Shown: positions 35,701-46,800 of the stretch, piece after piece | Numbering within the stretch: the first letter of the stretch is position 1 | How the letters are laid out: each line of letters opens with the position of its first letter | From: Lateolabrax maculatus | Taxonomy: Eukaryota; Chordata; Actinopteri; Acropomatiformes; Lateolabracidae | Length of the DNA: 64,000 nucleotides | Reading direction: 5' to 3' | Assembly: GCA_031216445.1 (NCBI GenBank) | Contig: CM062214.1 | Span: 21,257,001 to 21,321,000, forward strand | The notes under the pieces: model-generated | What the model was told of the DNA's origin: nothing | Databases searched by the model: none | What the model saw: only the letters and a program-made list of their open reading frames with translations | Program-made: the position numbers and the translations under genes

Positions 35701-35735
35701 AGCAAGCCCTGGACATCAGCAGCAACCTCACCTAA
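20814..35735 (+). CDS. nuak1: NUAK1 (ARK5), AMPK-related Ser/Thr kinase, seven coding exons
   Basis: NUAK1 is activated by LKB1 and binds and phosphorylates MYPT1, controlling myosin phosphatase, adhesion, and axon and cell-survival pathways (family knowledge). Exons: 20814-21116, 26057-26177, 30207-30358, 31537-31602, 31731-31850, 33555-33687 and 34642-35735. All have GT-AG borders and consistent phases, totalling 1,989 nt and 662 residues (human 661). Kinase core: Gly-loop LGRGTYGKV (82-90), VAIK lysine 105, catalytic HRDLKLEN (Asp199), DFG (217-219), and activation loop LQTFCGSPLYASPE with LKB1 target Thr232. GILK motifs lie at 408-411, 471-474 and 517-520. The Pro/Gly-rich N-terminus (1-60) is about 21 residues longer than human. 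The Akt-site position (human Ser600) is Ala595. Closest alternative is NUAK2, rejected on length and C-terminal match. Fish often have nuak1a and nuak1b; I cannot tell which this is. Confidence 0.97.
22253..22490. mobile_element. Repeat remnant with CACTCAGTTGCCAGTTTATTAG end
   Basis: The left end (22253-22285) reads ACACTCAGTTGCCAGTTTAT TAGGCACTTC, nearly the same as the end of the 2.5-2.95 kb element. GAGAGGTGTTTCT recurs at about 22459. Between them is about 170 bp of non-coding sequence. It is a decayed member of the same family, with the right end not found. Confidence 0.55.
25300..25412 (+). mobile_element. Possible teleost SINE-like repeat fragment
   Basis: It contains ATGGATGGTGTCCAGAGGAT and GTGACTTAGGTGTTCCCCTG followed by ACTTTT. 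These resemble the GATGACTTTGGTGATCCCCTGACTTTT block I know from fish repeats. The match is from memory and the boundaries are guesses. Confidence 0.3.
26457..26525. repeat. (TG)n microsatellite
   Basis: About 34 uninterrupted TG units inside NUAK1 intron 2, followed 150 bp later by a second run. Confidence 0.97.
26678..26718. repeat. (TG)n microsatellite
   Basis: About 20 TG units, then imperfect TG-rich sequence to about 26800. Confidence 0.95.
27951..28155. mobile_element. Small foldback element with ~45-bp inverted arms
   Basis: Left arm (27951-27996) contains AGATGAGAAGATCGAAACCA and CTCTCATG. The right arm (28082-28125) is its complement, AGATGAGAAGCTCGAAACCA and CTTTCATA. The arms enclose about 85 bp including CTGCTGGCTGTAACGTCATA. 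The right flank CCCAAAATGTCAAACTATTC is the shared end of the family also seen at 18.99 kb and 43.8 kb. No coding capacity. Confidence 0.7.
30359..31536 (+). other. nuak1: NUAK1 intron 3
   Basis: About 1.2 kb between exons 3 and 4. A G-rich stretch at 31077-31120 is the only compositional oddity. No feature seen. Confidence 0.8.
31851..33554 (+). other. nuak1: NUAK1 intron 5
   Basis: About 1.7 kb. It ends with a 21-base T-run (about 33523-33543) that directly forms the pyrimidine tract of the exon 6 acceptor. Nothing else was found. Confidence 0.8.
33555..35735 (+). other. nuak1: NUAK1 exons 6-7: C-lobe end and regulatory tail
   Basis: Exon 6 (33555-33687) encodes VDSWALGVLLYTLVYGTMPF. Exon 7 (34642-35735) is the single large last exon: it ends the kinase domain (NHWWVNWGWKNSVCDC) and holds the whole disordered tail. 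Conserved tail blocks are three GILK motifs, QQRESGYYSSPERSESSELL, CVSAENLLQL, and the C-terminal SFSLLGDLEDMTQVYQQALD. The stretch between the first and second GILK motifs is shorter and more acidic than in human. Stop TAA is at 35733-35735. Confidence 0.95.
33688..34641 (+). other. nuak1: NUAK1 intron 6
   Basis: About 950 nt, AT-rich. Short frames such as 34372-34641 are chance. No feature seen. Confidence 0.8.
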
Positions 35736-35779
35736 CAGATGGGTGGCAGAGAGAGAAGAAGCAGAGGGAATTGAACGTG

Positions 35780-35781
<2 letters not shown>

Positions 35782-35810
<29 letters not shown>
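35782..35810. repeat. (TG)n microsatellite in NUAK1 3' UTR
   Basis: About 14 units starting 46 nt after the stop codon; complementary to the CA run at 35930. Confidence 0.95.
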
Positions 35811-35812
<2 letters not shown>

Positions 35813-35929
35813 AGATGTCTATGGGTGGCAATAACGACCAGTGTGTTACTGGGATACACCTTTTGGGAAGTTGTGGTTTTCCAAATGGGGCTGAAATCTT
35901 GATGGAAATGATATGTCCACACACATACA

Positions 35930-35950
35930 TACACACACACACACACACAC
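35930..35950. repeat. (CA)n microsatellite in NUAK1 3' UTR
   Basis: About 10 AC units, preceded by ACACATACAT. In the mRNA it can pair with the UG run about 120 nt upstream. Confidence 0.9.
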
Positions 35951-36582
35951 ATACAGATGTACACACTTAGGTGCACTTCTCTGGCCAGGGGAAATTTAGT
36001 TAAGGTTTTGTGAACAAGAGAGAGAAGGAACTGGCACGAGAGAATGCCACCCAGTCTGCTTTCTTGGCCCGCCCATAGACTTTGCTGTGTTCAACATGTT
36101 TACATATTCAGCAAGAAGGCAAGTTAGAATCACAAACGCAGCAACCAGAAACTGGTTGGCTCTCCTTGTACACCACCCATTTTGAGTTTGAGTTTACAAA
36201 AGCACCTTAAAACTCACACAGAGCACATGCTTTTGTGACCTTTACTTCCTTTAAAAAAAAAGAAACAAACCAGGGTCTTGTTCCAAAAATAACTGACATT
36301 GCTGATTATTTATTAATATTTTCGTTGCTTTTAGTTTTAAGTGCAAAACTGGTGGGCGCTGGCTGTTACTGGAAGAGTCCAAAGCTCCTTGTCTCCAACT
36401 CTTTGTGTGGAACTGACATATATAATTATGTTACTCAGTGATGAGAAACATATATATACTCAGCATATATAAGTATGTCTGTGTTTGTAAAACACGCAGG
36501 CAAATATACCTTCATAAAAGCGTATGTCCTATATATGTGTATGATACTAGGGAATATGTAGGAAGTGCCTTTTTTGATTCAT

Positions 36583-36588
36583 AATAAA
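36583..36588 (+). terminator. nuak1: Proximal NUAK1 poly(A) signal AATAAA
   Basis: AATAAA in CATAATAAAAATTATG, about 850 nt after the stop codon. It is downstream-T-rich rather than GT-rich, so a weaker candidate. Confidence 0.35.
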
Positions 36589-38336
36589 AATTATGTATGT
36601 CATTTCCTTAAAGTGGAGGGAAAAGCCAGGCCAACCTGTCACCAGTTGTGCTTTTTTTTTGATGATGTTTTTGAATGTGGAGAGACCCAGGGCCTTCAGC
36701 GTACAGCTGACTTGCTTTACTTGTTTTGGGGTTCAAAGTTCAATCTCAGACAGTCTTGTCTCCTCCCCCTGTTCCTTCCACAAGTAGAATCACACACAGA
36801 TATGCCGGGATGTGCTGGCTGCCTCGAAAAGACCTCCTTTGTGTTCTTTGTCAGTGTTTAAGCCCATAGTTTGGTTTGTCAGCAGTTTAGGTGGCTTGGT
36901 TGAGCACAGATTTGCTGGCAGCACCAGAAGTCTGGAGGGGCTCACCTAGTGGGACATTTAGTGAAGGGACATGGTGTAGACACCATCTCACAGTCCTGGA
37001 ATGTGCCTGGCTCTCTTAACCTTGGTTGTTTCACGTTTTCGAGCCTACCTGATGAAAACGGGCTGTTTAGTGAGAGGCTCAGTTTGTTTTTTTTACCAAA
37101 GACACGCAAGGTGGTTTCCATTGTCAGAGTAGTTAATATTTTACCCGAAGCTCTTCAAAAGAGCTAAGTAAGGTGGTTTGTTTTAGTCAGCTGATGAAAC
37201 AGCAAATTCCTCAGACAAAGGCTGGGGACGTGTTGGTGCTAGAGATCTGTATCAGCCCCAGCCCTACTCAGCACAGGTGGGATCTGCGGTCCGTGCTCAG
37301 CCCTCCAGCTGTGTATACTAGTCCATTATGTCAACCAAGCACAATTAGCCAGCTATTGTTTTCATTTGACACTAAGAGAGAGGTAGCGCGTAGAGACTTA
37401 TAGCTAGAGGGAGAAGAAAAGAGTGTGAGAGAGTGATGTGTGGAAAGGTGCAGAGATTAGAGAGGACTTTCCTGTAAAACACAGGAAAGGTCAAGGAGTT
37501 AGATTTATTTTTTGAAGGAACTGTAATGTAGAATAGTGAAAGTGAAGAAAGTGAGTAGAAAGAGTAGATGGAAAGTTTCTGTTTAATACCAAAGATTTGA
37601 TAAAACTTGGACATGATTCAGGGGAATGGATAGGTCAGAGACTAATGAGAGTCCTTTGGATTTTTCTTGGGAATCCCCATTGGTGAATGAAATCATCCCC
37701 ACATTGGCTTTACCTCATGTTTGTTTTCCTTTTTTCTTTTTTGAGTTTTTATTTGAGATGCTGGAGGCTGTTGATACAGCTTGTCTTGAGGGTCAGTCTG
37801 TGTGTGACTTGTGTGTTCTGCATGGCCTTAGAAAGTGTGTTACACTTTTCAACAGCAGCAAAAAAGTGGGAGAACGGTGACTGACATCATCCAAAATATC
37901 AAATGATGTGGATGGAAAACCATGCAGTAGATGACCCCGAGGAAATAGATCACATGTTGAATGTTTTCAGTGGTCCTCTTGTGTGAAGGAAAGGTCCTGG
38001 GTAATGATTCAAATGAAAGACCCGTTGCGTATTATATTGCATTTTATTGCCTTTTGTATTGCATTTTATTGTCAACTGGATTTACAGTGAGAAAATTATA
38101 CTATGTTAGTATTTTGTTTTATTATGCTTCTGTTTTTGATTTTCCAAAATATAAGAAACTTTATATTGCTTTATGTTATGGCAGAAAATACTTCCTTCCT
38201 CGAAGTATTCAAATATCTCTCAAGAAAAAGAAAAATCTGATCTGAAATTGGTGTAGTCTCAGTTTTTCCCTATTTTGATACACCTGTAGGTGAAAGAAGC
38301 CCATTAACAACCACCAAATGGCAAAAAACAACTCTT

Positions 38337-38365
38337 ATTAATTAATTAATGAATTAATTAATTAA
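38337..38365. repeat. (ATTA)n tetranucleotide repeat
   Basis: About seven ATTA units with one interruption (ATGAATTA), in the NUAK1 3' UTR. Confidence 0.85.
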
Positions 38366-39132
38366 CTGAAATAGGGCAAAATGCAAGAATATGTACAAAT
38401 GTATTAATAGCTGACCCTGAGAAAATTGCATTTCCACCTCTATCAAAGCAGGGGAGGTCCTAAATGCTGGAACAACACCAGGAGGAAAAGGAAATAAAGC
38501 AATGGAAAGAATCTGATGATGAAACTTTAACTCTGCCAAACTGGAAATAAGTGGTGCATATCTGTTAGTTAGCAGAAAGTCTAATCATAGGAAAACTTGA
38601 CTGGATATTGTTATGACAATAATAAGAAATTAGTATTATGTTATTTAAGTATTATTTTGGTTACGGCATATTACTATTGTTGGCTATTGCCATGGTTTTG
38701 GTTTCATTGTTTATTTTTTTTGTCTGTTGGTGATCCTGGACTGCCAAGGTGGATTAAGTTGCGTGCCTTTGGTATCTTTTATGAACTTTTTTTTTTTTTT
38801 TTTTTTTTTGATAATGAAAATTATTATCAATGTGTTTTTATACTTGTATTTATTGGTGATCAAGCCATTTAACTTGTTGTCAAAATACTCCCTGTTCATG
38901 CTTTGGCCTGCTTTGGACTGTGTGTTGTGTTCAGGACGTACTGCACACAAAAATAGCATTTGTTTGTTCAAAATAAGAGTGGTATCATCTCATTGTGAAG
39001 GCAGTGGCCAAGTGCGTGTTCTTAAGAATAACAAATCAATAAGAGTTCCTCAAATCCTGTAAAATGTCTTAATTCATCCATTCGGGTGTATTTCTACTCA
39101 ACACAATGCCTCTGTAGTACTGTATCAACTCA

Positions 39133-39138
39133 AATAAA
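39133..39138 (+). terminator. nuak1: Distal NUAK1 poly(A) signal AATAAA
   Basis: AATAAA in TCAAATAAATGG, followed after 20-50 nt by GTGTTTGTTTTTATGCTGTG, a proper GU-rich downstream element. Predicted cleavage is near 39155-39160. Confidence 0.6.
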
Positions 39139-39160
39139 TGGATCTTGAAAGTTACACGTG

Positions 39161-42100
39161 TTTGTTTTTATGCTGTGTGTGTGGTCATTTGAGTTTACAA
39201 AGTCCACTGTAAGTTAAAGTTGGATAACATCAAACTGTAATTGGGAGATTTCTTTGAAGTGGATCCGGAAAAGCCCCAATAAATATTGGTATAAATGAGT
39301 CTCGGGGGGGTCAATGTTGAAGTGCATGACATTCACATTGCACACACCCTCCATCCCATTCACAAAATAAACCAAGATTGCGGTCTTTGACACACTTCTG
39401 GAGTTCCTCTAATGTATTTCCAGAGTTCAGGGTCGCTCTAAAATGGGAATGCTCACATAATGAACCTTATTATCTGCACAACTTCCTTATGGTTTGATGA
39501 AGTGGTGGAATTGGATAAACAAATATTCCCAGAGGTTAGACACGGTCAGAACTGTGAATATTTCCTCAACCACTCTTCTTACAGTAGGGAAGTGTAAAAC
39601 AAACTATTATTGGAGATGTCCTACTTTCTGTTTCTTTTCAAGCATGTGTGACCTACATGAACGCATGAAGGAGGTCAGCAGTGGGGATCCACGTTGCTAT
39701 TTTCATCCAACATAATGAATTAGATAAATTGATGGTGGCAAAAGTTTGGGGTCAAAATACCACACTAAAAGGTCATTACAGGTCATTTTGACTCAGTTTT
39801 AAAGAATCTGTTAAAACCTCATGGCCTGCTCAAAGCAGGCAGCCAGCCTGTCCAAAGCAGAACTGCCAATGAGAATGGGACAGTTTTGGGTACTGAATTA
39901 GCCAATGTTTCCACACAGCCTCAGCCTTAAATTAACTTGATGGATGTTATAGTGATACTCCACCCAAAACCTATTTTTTAAGCATTAAAAGTCATTTCCA
40001 GCAGACTTGAAAGGTGGCTGTAAAGATTTTGCAGTATTGTCCCTCACAGAGCACGGCAGTTCTGGTCGGCATGTCGGTTACAATAAATTCCGATAGTGAC
40101 CAGTTTTCCCAGTGGAAACAAGTATCGAAACGACAATAGAGAGTTTTTAAACCACCACTGCAGAATAATCAATTTCTGTCCATAACGGAGCCAGATTCAA
40201 GTTTATCAGGCCAGACAATGATTGATGCCTACTTATGAGCCATGTATGAGGACTGAGATGAAACCAAAGTATATTTAGCTATATTTTGGCAAAAAAATTA
40301 TAATGATTTAAACATACTTAGCATATACTGTAGATGGACAGGAGAGTGGTTTATAATGCAGGAGTGGAGACATTTCTATTAGGACCCTCTTGCATTGCCA
40401 ACCGTACGACAGTTGAAAGCTCGTGTTGGTTTCAGATCATGCAGGTTAACAAATAAACAGAAACTAAAATACTTAAGGGATGAGGGTTATTATTCATTGT
40501 CCATCACGGTCTCAACAGAAAAGAGTTCCTTGCTTTACCTGCAGCACACAAACCTGTGAACCATGAAGACTGGCCACTACTGGAAGCGACTGTACCGCGG
40601 TCACTGTGCTCCATGTAGGACAAAACTACAAACTTTTTAGAGCTGACTTTTAAGTGAAAGGAAGATATTGTGCTTTCATACTCAGAAGAAAAGGACCCGT
40701 GTAACTCAGTTTTTTGGGGAAAATGAGCTCTGAGTGGTTGATTGACAGCCAGACCCAATCAAGGAAATTGCGATACTGGCCAATCCCAATCAAGACTGAG
40801 CTGCTAATTACATGATGGACAGCTTTGCACCCTAATGAGACGACACGTGCCAAAACCAACAGGTAAGTACTGGCTTACCTGAAGAATGCTGGTGATGGAG
40901 CAAATATAAAACAAATCCTCAGGGCAGTTATGTGACAAAAGTGTTGATTTTACATCTTCAATGAATAGTGTTGTTTTTTTGGACCAAGCACACCTGATGG
41001 TAATTACTAAAAAAGTAGACTATAGCAGTCTCTGGAGAAAAGCAATTTCTTTGTCATTAGAAAACTGACAGAGTCAAACAAACAGCAGCAGACAACATGG
41101 AGCAGAGAACACAGTTCATGTCTGGCTCGTGGAAGAAACAAGAGTTTCTGTTTTTAGGACTTGGAGAGTCAATTGATTGTTGAGGGAGAACATTGCTGCT
41201 GCCGGGTTAATTTGATCCACATTTTGTAGGGGGGAGTGGGTGGTTTGCTGGAAGCTCTGCAGTCTTTCGGGGCTTTGGTACTGATGACTAGGACAGCACC
41301 CCCAGCTCGTGCTGGCCAAATACAAGCTGCAGGCCTTGGAAGAAGACAACATCAAATACTTCTACAGTATGGTGCGGAACAGGATTTAAGTTTCCTCATT
41401 CACACATTGAAACTGTTATCCCAAGTCTGAAATTGGCCTTTGTAACATAGTCTGGGCTGTAAAAGTAGCCTTTAAGCCTTCTATTTATAAATCCCTCCTA
41501 CATCAATATTCATTTTTGTCAAACTGACAGTGAACTACAGAAAATTACATCAATCATCACCCAGAGTCATTATTTCTTTTGGGAAGTCTTCAGTAAAAGA
41601 ACAAGATAATTATCCTTGGAACAAGCACAGGTCTCTTTTTGTTTTAATGCAAATTCCACTTGTCTAAGTCAAAGGTGAGCAAGAACAAAGCTTAGATGTA
41701 ATACTACAAGCAGATGACAAACACTAATAAAGCAATTGTTCAACAATTTAAATACTTATGGTTATTAATTGTCGGCCGTATGCAAAGGCCGCTACAGACA
41801 GTGTTATGGAGAAAAAAATCCTTCTGAGATTTCAACGGCTGCACTGACGCTGATATGATCTGAGTTTCAAAGGGATTTTTTTTATGTCCTCAGAACAATT
41901 TCTGGTTCACTTTTTGACCCTTAAATAAAGTCCAGCTGCTAGACCCTCTGAACTATTCCCTCCTTTACCCTCCTCCCTCCATCTGCAGAAGGTGAGCCTG
42001 TTTGCCCCAGGAGGTGGGGGTTTACTGGTGGAGCCAGCATACCCAACTACACACTCAAAATGCCAAACAACCCCAGACCCCTCCCCAAATACCCCATCCG

Positions 42101-43219
42101 GTCCTTTAGCGTGACCCCGACTCTATGCCTTGCAGATTCGGAGGTCTGCATAATGTTGGAGGATATAAGCTATTCTCTACTTTTAGCATGAAGCGCAGAC
42201 TTGAAAAGAGGCCTCTCTCTTTGCAGCCCCCTCGAGCTGCGTCGGATAGAAGCCGTCACACGCAGAGGGATTTGGGACATGAAAGCTGAAGAATTTACAT
42301 GAGCCCCAAATCAGTTTGCATCTCCTTTTGTCTGCCGAAAAATGGCTACATATGAAGAAAGTAGGGGGATATTCTCTAAATTGAGCAAGAAGCGGTGGAG
42401 GATTTGGCGAGGTCAGTGCTGCCTTGGCGCGTCTGGCTGCTGTTGCAGGCAGGATGTTCCACAGTGAAGGTTTAGGGTGGCTGTTGTAAACCGAGCTGCC
42501 CGTACATTGCAGGAAAAATAAACAGAGGGCCGGGCCTGAAGAAAGTCCTGAGTACAGTGGAGCATGTGTTCGGTTAGCTGACACATTGTTTTAGAAATAA
42601 CAGTCTGAGAGGCCGCTTTCCATGCTTTTGCACGCACACACGCACACACACAGAAATGCATGGACACACTCTCATGTGCACATTTTTATGAGTCCTGTTT
42701 CATTCTTTCTCGCTCTCTCGGAAAGCACTCACGCAGGTTCCTAACTCACATCCCTGCAGGACTCCTTTTCCTCTGCGCCGCTGTGATAACATTGTGACTG
42801 GATATGGAATGGAATAAACCACCCTCCTTTCCTGCTCAGCTTCCACTCCACTGTCATTCATCCTCCATCCAGCGGGCCCCCTCCACACACCCAGCTCTCC
42901 ATCCCTCTCCTGTCCAGATGACTATTTTTAGCGGCAGCGCTGCTATTCTGGAATTTGTTGCTGACTGGCTGCTGCTGGGTGTCTGGGCGGCGATCTCTTC
43001 TGGAATGTCTGGCCCACTCTCAAACCACTCCAGAGTCCCAGCGCAGGGTGGACCGCGCGCAGCTCTGATTACAACTTCGAGCCCGCTGTAGCTCATTCTT
43101 CCTCCAGCAGAAACACAAAGCTGGAGCGAGGACGGGAGAACGTTTTTTTTTTTTTTTTTTTTTTTTTTTTCTGTCCTTTACCACAACGGTGCTTTTATGT
43201 ATGACTGACCATTACATTT
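39161..43219. other. Intergenic DNA downstream of NUAK1
   Basis: No exon could be supported. ORFs of 60-130 codons (for example 42183-42584 minus, 41116-41355 minus) have no domain resemblance, no matching splice sites and random codon use. A 28-base T-run lies at 43143-43170. Confidence 0.6.
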
Positions 43220-43838
43220 TAAGGTTAACACTTGGTTTTTGGTTAAAACAAAATTGGGAAATAGGCTTCTTCGCTTTCTGGAGCCGCGTTAGATTGAGTT
43301 ACATTGAAGACTGCCGCCAGCAGCCAGTTAGCTTAGCTTACCATAAAGACTGGAAACTAGCCCTGCTCTGTCCCGAGCTGAGAAAATCCACCTAACGGCA
43401 CTTCTCAAGATCTCTAATTAACACATGATATCTCATTAAGTGAATCTGTACAAAAAAACAGGGTTTAAAAATGCCAATTTGCTGTTTTATTAGAGGTTAT
43501 GTGCTGGACTATTTCTTGTCTGAGACCAGTTGCCAGGCAACCAGTGGAAAATCCGGGAAGTTAATGCTCCCAGGCAAAAAAAAAACCCTGCGTTAAAACC
43601 CCCTGTAAAATGCAATATTATACACATTAAACAAACAAGATGCAACAAGTGAGCTTTGGAGGTGCTGGTAGATGGATTTAGTTTCCTTTGGGCAGTGCCA
43701 GACTGGCTGTTTCCAGTCTTTGTGCTAAGCTAAGCTAATTGGCCGCTGGCTGAAGCCTGAATGAGAATGATGTCCAAAACCTTGCAGACAGACAGCAAAT
43801 AAGCTTATATCCCAAAATGTTACACTGTTCCTTTAAGG
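43220..43838. mobile_element. Complete foldback element of about 620 bp (GCTAAGCTAA family)
   Basis: Two long inverted arms face each other. Left arm: AGCAGCCAGTTAGCTTAGCT and CATAAAGACTGGAAACTAGC (about 43320-43362). Right arm, complement: GCGGCCAATTAGCTTAGCTT and CACAAAGACTGGAAACAGCC (about 43707-43748). The outer ends read TTAAGGTTAACACTTGG and, complemented, CCTTAAAGGAACAGTGTAAC. There is no ORF. This is the most complete of three related copies in the window; mobilisation would depend on a transposase encoded elsewhere. Confidence 0.7.
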
Positions 43839-46800
43839 TAAGGGCAAGTTTTGGGGGTTTGCCATGGTTATGGTTACATTTTGGTTAAGTCTCCAGGAAA
43901 CAAATGAAAGTCAATTTCAATGCCGCCTTGCTTACATGTTTTGGTGTGTTTGTGTGTGTGGGGGTGTGTGTCTGTGTGTGCTTGTGTGTGTGGTCCATGA
44001 AAAGAAAATAAGCAGCACTAATGGGAAGTTTTTCCTGTCTTGGATCAGGCTTTAGGGGTTTCAAAGCAAAATTGTTTGCAGTGGAGGGAACGCCGTCCAA
44101 GCCCACCTGTTGCTCATGATTGCAGAGATCCGCTTGAGCTGGGCCTTGTCGAGAGACATACTGCAGTATGCCACTCAATAACATCAATGGACCGGGCAGG
44201 CCCATTCATTCCACAAGATTACCCAAGCAGAGACCATGCACTACAATGCAATGAGTACATTATAGGCATGTCTGAACTGCTAAGCAATGGGAGAGATACT
44301 GCCCACGTTTCTTTATCTATCACCCAAACATTCAGACATGACAGAACTATTTAGGACAGTACTGCTGCTTGTCATTCCAGTAAATCATGGCTCTGTAGAT
44401 GTTTTCCCCCAGGCGGCAATCTGAATCGACAGTGTGTATTTTACATACGTCTTCATCATGTTTAAAGAGATAAAACCTGCCCTTCTAAATGGCAATGAGA
44501 GTTCATCCGGTGCGGGAGTGGTTTCCCCCAGGCCAAGTGATTAGGGCATGAACAGGAGGGTGTAAAAATAACACGATGGTACGGAGCCAAGTCGTTTAAA
44601 ACACATAACCATGCCTCTTCAGAAGCCAAGAGGAGGAAACGCTTCTATGGCATGTAACCCTTTCATTGTAAATCAGTGAACTCGTCCTGCCGATCCTCGA
44701 GCTACTGATAAGAATTCCCATCACAAAACATCTTGTTCTTGTTAGCATTAGGATGTACACGGGCGAGTATGAAAAGTGAACAGTCAGCAGCGTGAGCATG
44801 GATGCAGCTAATTGGCCTTGGCTCCCAATAAGGGGATGTGGGTTTAGCTCCAGTATGGTGGGGCCGAGTCTAGGCCATGGAGAGGGAAGAGTGGAGACTG
44901 GGAGGAAGCCCGTCAGACGCTGTGGCCGAGCCGTCCGGCTAACTGGCCAGTCAGGTAATTAAACAGCCTTCAGCGCTCTGTATGAGAGCTGTCTCTCTCC
45001 AGAGTGTGAAAGGGCTGGGAAGCAAAGTCGTTCTTGGCTAAAGCTCAGAGATGTGCGGCCTGGCTGCTCCGGGACCCAATCCCATGGCCGCAGGGTTTTA
45101 GCACTGCTGGTTTTAGCTCATCCTTCAATTTGGTTTTTGTTTCGGAGGCTTTTTCTTTTACCAACCCCCCACCCCAATCCAATTCACCCGTAGCTTTAAG
45201 TAGAAATACAGCAGAAAGAGCTGGATGGATGGATGTATCCCCCAGCTGGATAACATTCCTCTGGTTTCCACTTGTGTCTGCTTCTCCTTTTTTATGGGTC
45301 AGTGTTTCTGTGATTAAAGTTTCTTTTCCTTTTTCCCCTCCCTCTGCTTTTCCACTCTCTTTCCATTCATAGCTATTTTCCTCTCTGCCTTTTTCGCCTG
45401 TCCGTCCTTCATGTGAATTTAAATAGTCCCAAAAATGTGACCAGGGAAACTCCCATCCAGTTTTGTCCTACAGCCACTTCACCAGAATTAAAAAAAAAAA
45501 AAAAAAAAGAAACCTCCTTGGTTTTATCGTGTAAATATATCAATTTGATAGTGCAGTTGAGCAATTATTCTACTGGATTCGTGTCACAGCTCACAGTAAA
45601 TACTATGTTGTTTCTGCTAGTGTGCTGCGTTGCATCAACACAACATGTTGTAACATCACTATCACACTTTCTCACGCCCTGCCACTCTTTTAAAATGTCT
45701 CTTCACATGGCCTTATCATCTATGCCAACTGACTGGCCATCCTCAAACTGACATTACAGTGATTGATATGAGCATGGGTGTGGACTCCTTGTCTTGCTTC
45801 CTCTTCCTCCGCTGCTCTCCAGAAGTGGCTGCTTCACACGGAGGGGGGCTTGATGAGACTCCAAGTGTGAGACGAATGATTTTGGCTGTTCAAAGCAGTG
45901 ACAAAACAGAAAATACCACATCATATCCAAGTAGTATGCGCAGTATGTGCATTTGCATGTTAATAAATCTGGTTCCAGACAAGTAACCCAACTGCAGCAT
46001 TGTGTCCAGAAGCTGGATTTATGTATGACCAGAACAGCCAAAGACACATTTATCCTATAAATTCCAAACTAAAATGAGATTTCAGCTCATCATTACAAAA
46101 TTAGATTGTGAGGTTTTTTCCACATCCAGTCAATTTATCCTATTAGACAGTAATCAAATTCACAGTCTCGTGTTTCAGCAGCCTGTTTTGAAAAGTAAAC
46201 TCAGTCCATTACGATAATCTGATCTGTACAACTACTGTACACATAACCATGCATCACCAGGAATGTTTTTTCTTTTATCTGACCTCCCTGAACCTTTGCC
46301 ACATTCAGATAACTTGGTAGAAAAACCCTGTCTACATTAATCCCTGTCAGGGTGGTCCATCTACCGTTGTCTCTGTCTAAAAGGAAGAGTGAAAAAAAAA
46401 CTTCCCAGGAGTATGTGGGGCCTGACATTCGCTATCCCATTACAGCCCACCTAAGACACGGCCGTGCACATAAAACAACGTGAGGCACAAGGTAATGAAG
46501 TGCTAACCACTGAGGTAATCACTCTCGGAGCAGCGACCCTTTCCCCTTTCCTTCTCATCCTTCCACCCTTGATTCTCCTTTTCCATCCTCCGTCCTCATG
46601 TGCTTTTACAATAGTATGTCACTGACACTGAGATTCCGCCGATAAATGAGAATGTGTTTTTGTCCCAAGCATGCTTGTGGGAATGGAGACAACTATGAGG
46701 AGGTTTTGCGGTTCTTCACATGATGAGGGGATTAAAAGCAGCCTCGGGGGGATGAATACACACTTCTTGGATTGATTTAAGAAAAGAGGAACATCCTAGA

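Larger units (their letters stand above)
35736..39160 (+). other. nuak1: NUAK1 3' UTR, about 3.4 kb
   Basis: After the stop there is no further coding sequence. The UTR contains (TG)n at 35782-35810, (CA)n at 35930-35950, an (ATTA)n tract at 38337-38365 and T-runs near 38787-38809. An internal AATAAA lies at 36583-36588, and AATAAA at 39133-39138 is followed by a GT-rich element, the best distal end. A long 3' UTR agrees with the long human NUAK1 transcript. Extent is inferred; no transcript evidence is available. Confidence 0.6.

Noticed and set aside
34610..35966. Long minus-strand frames opposite NUAK1 exon 7
   Set aside because: Shadows of the GC-rich coding exon on the other strand; the plus-strand frame matches NUAK1 end to end.
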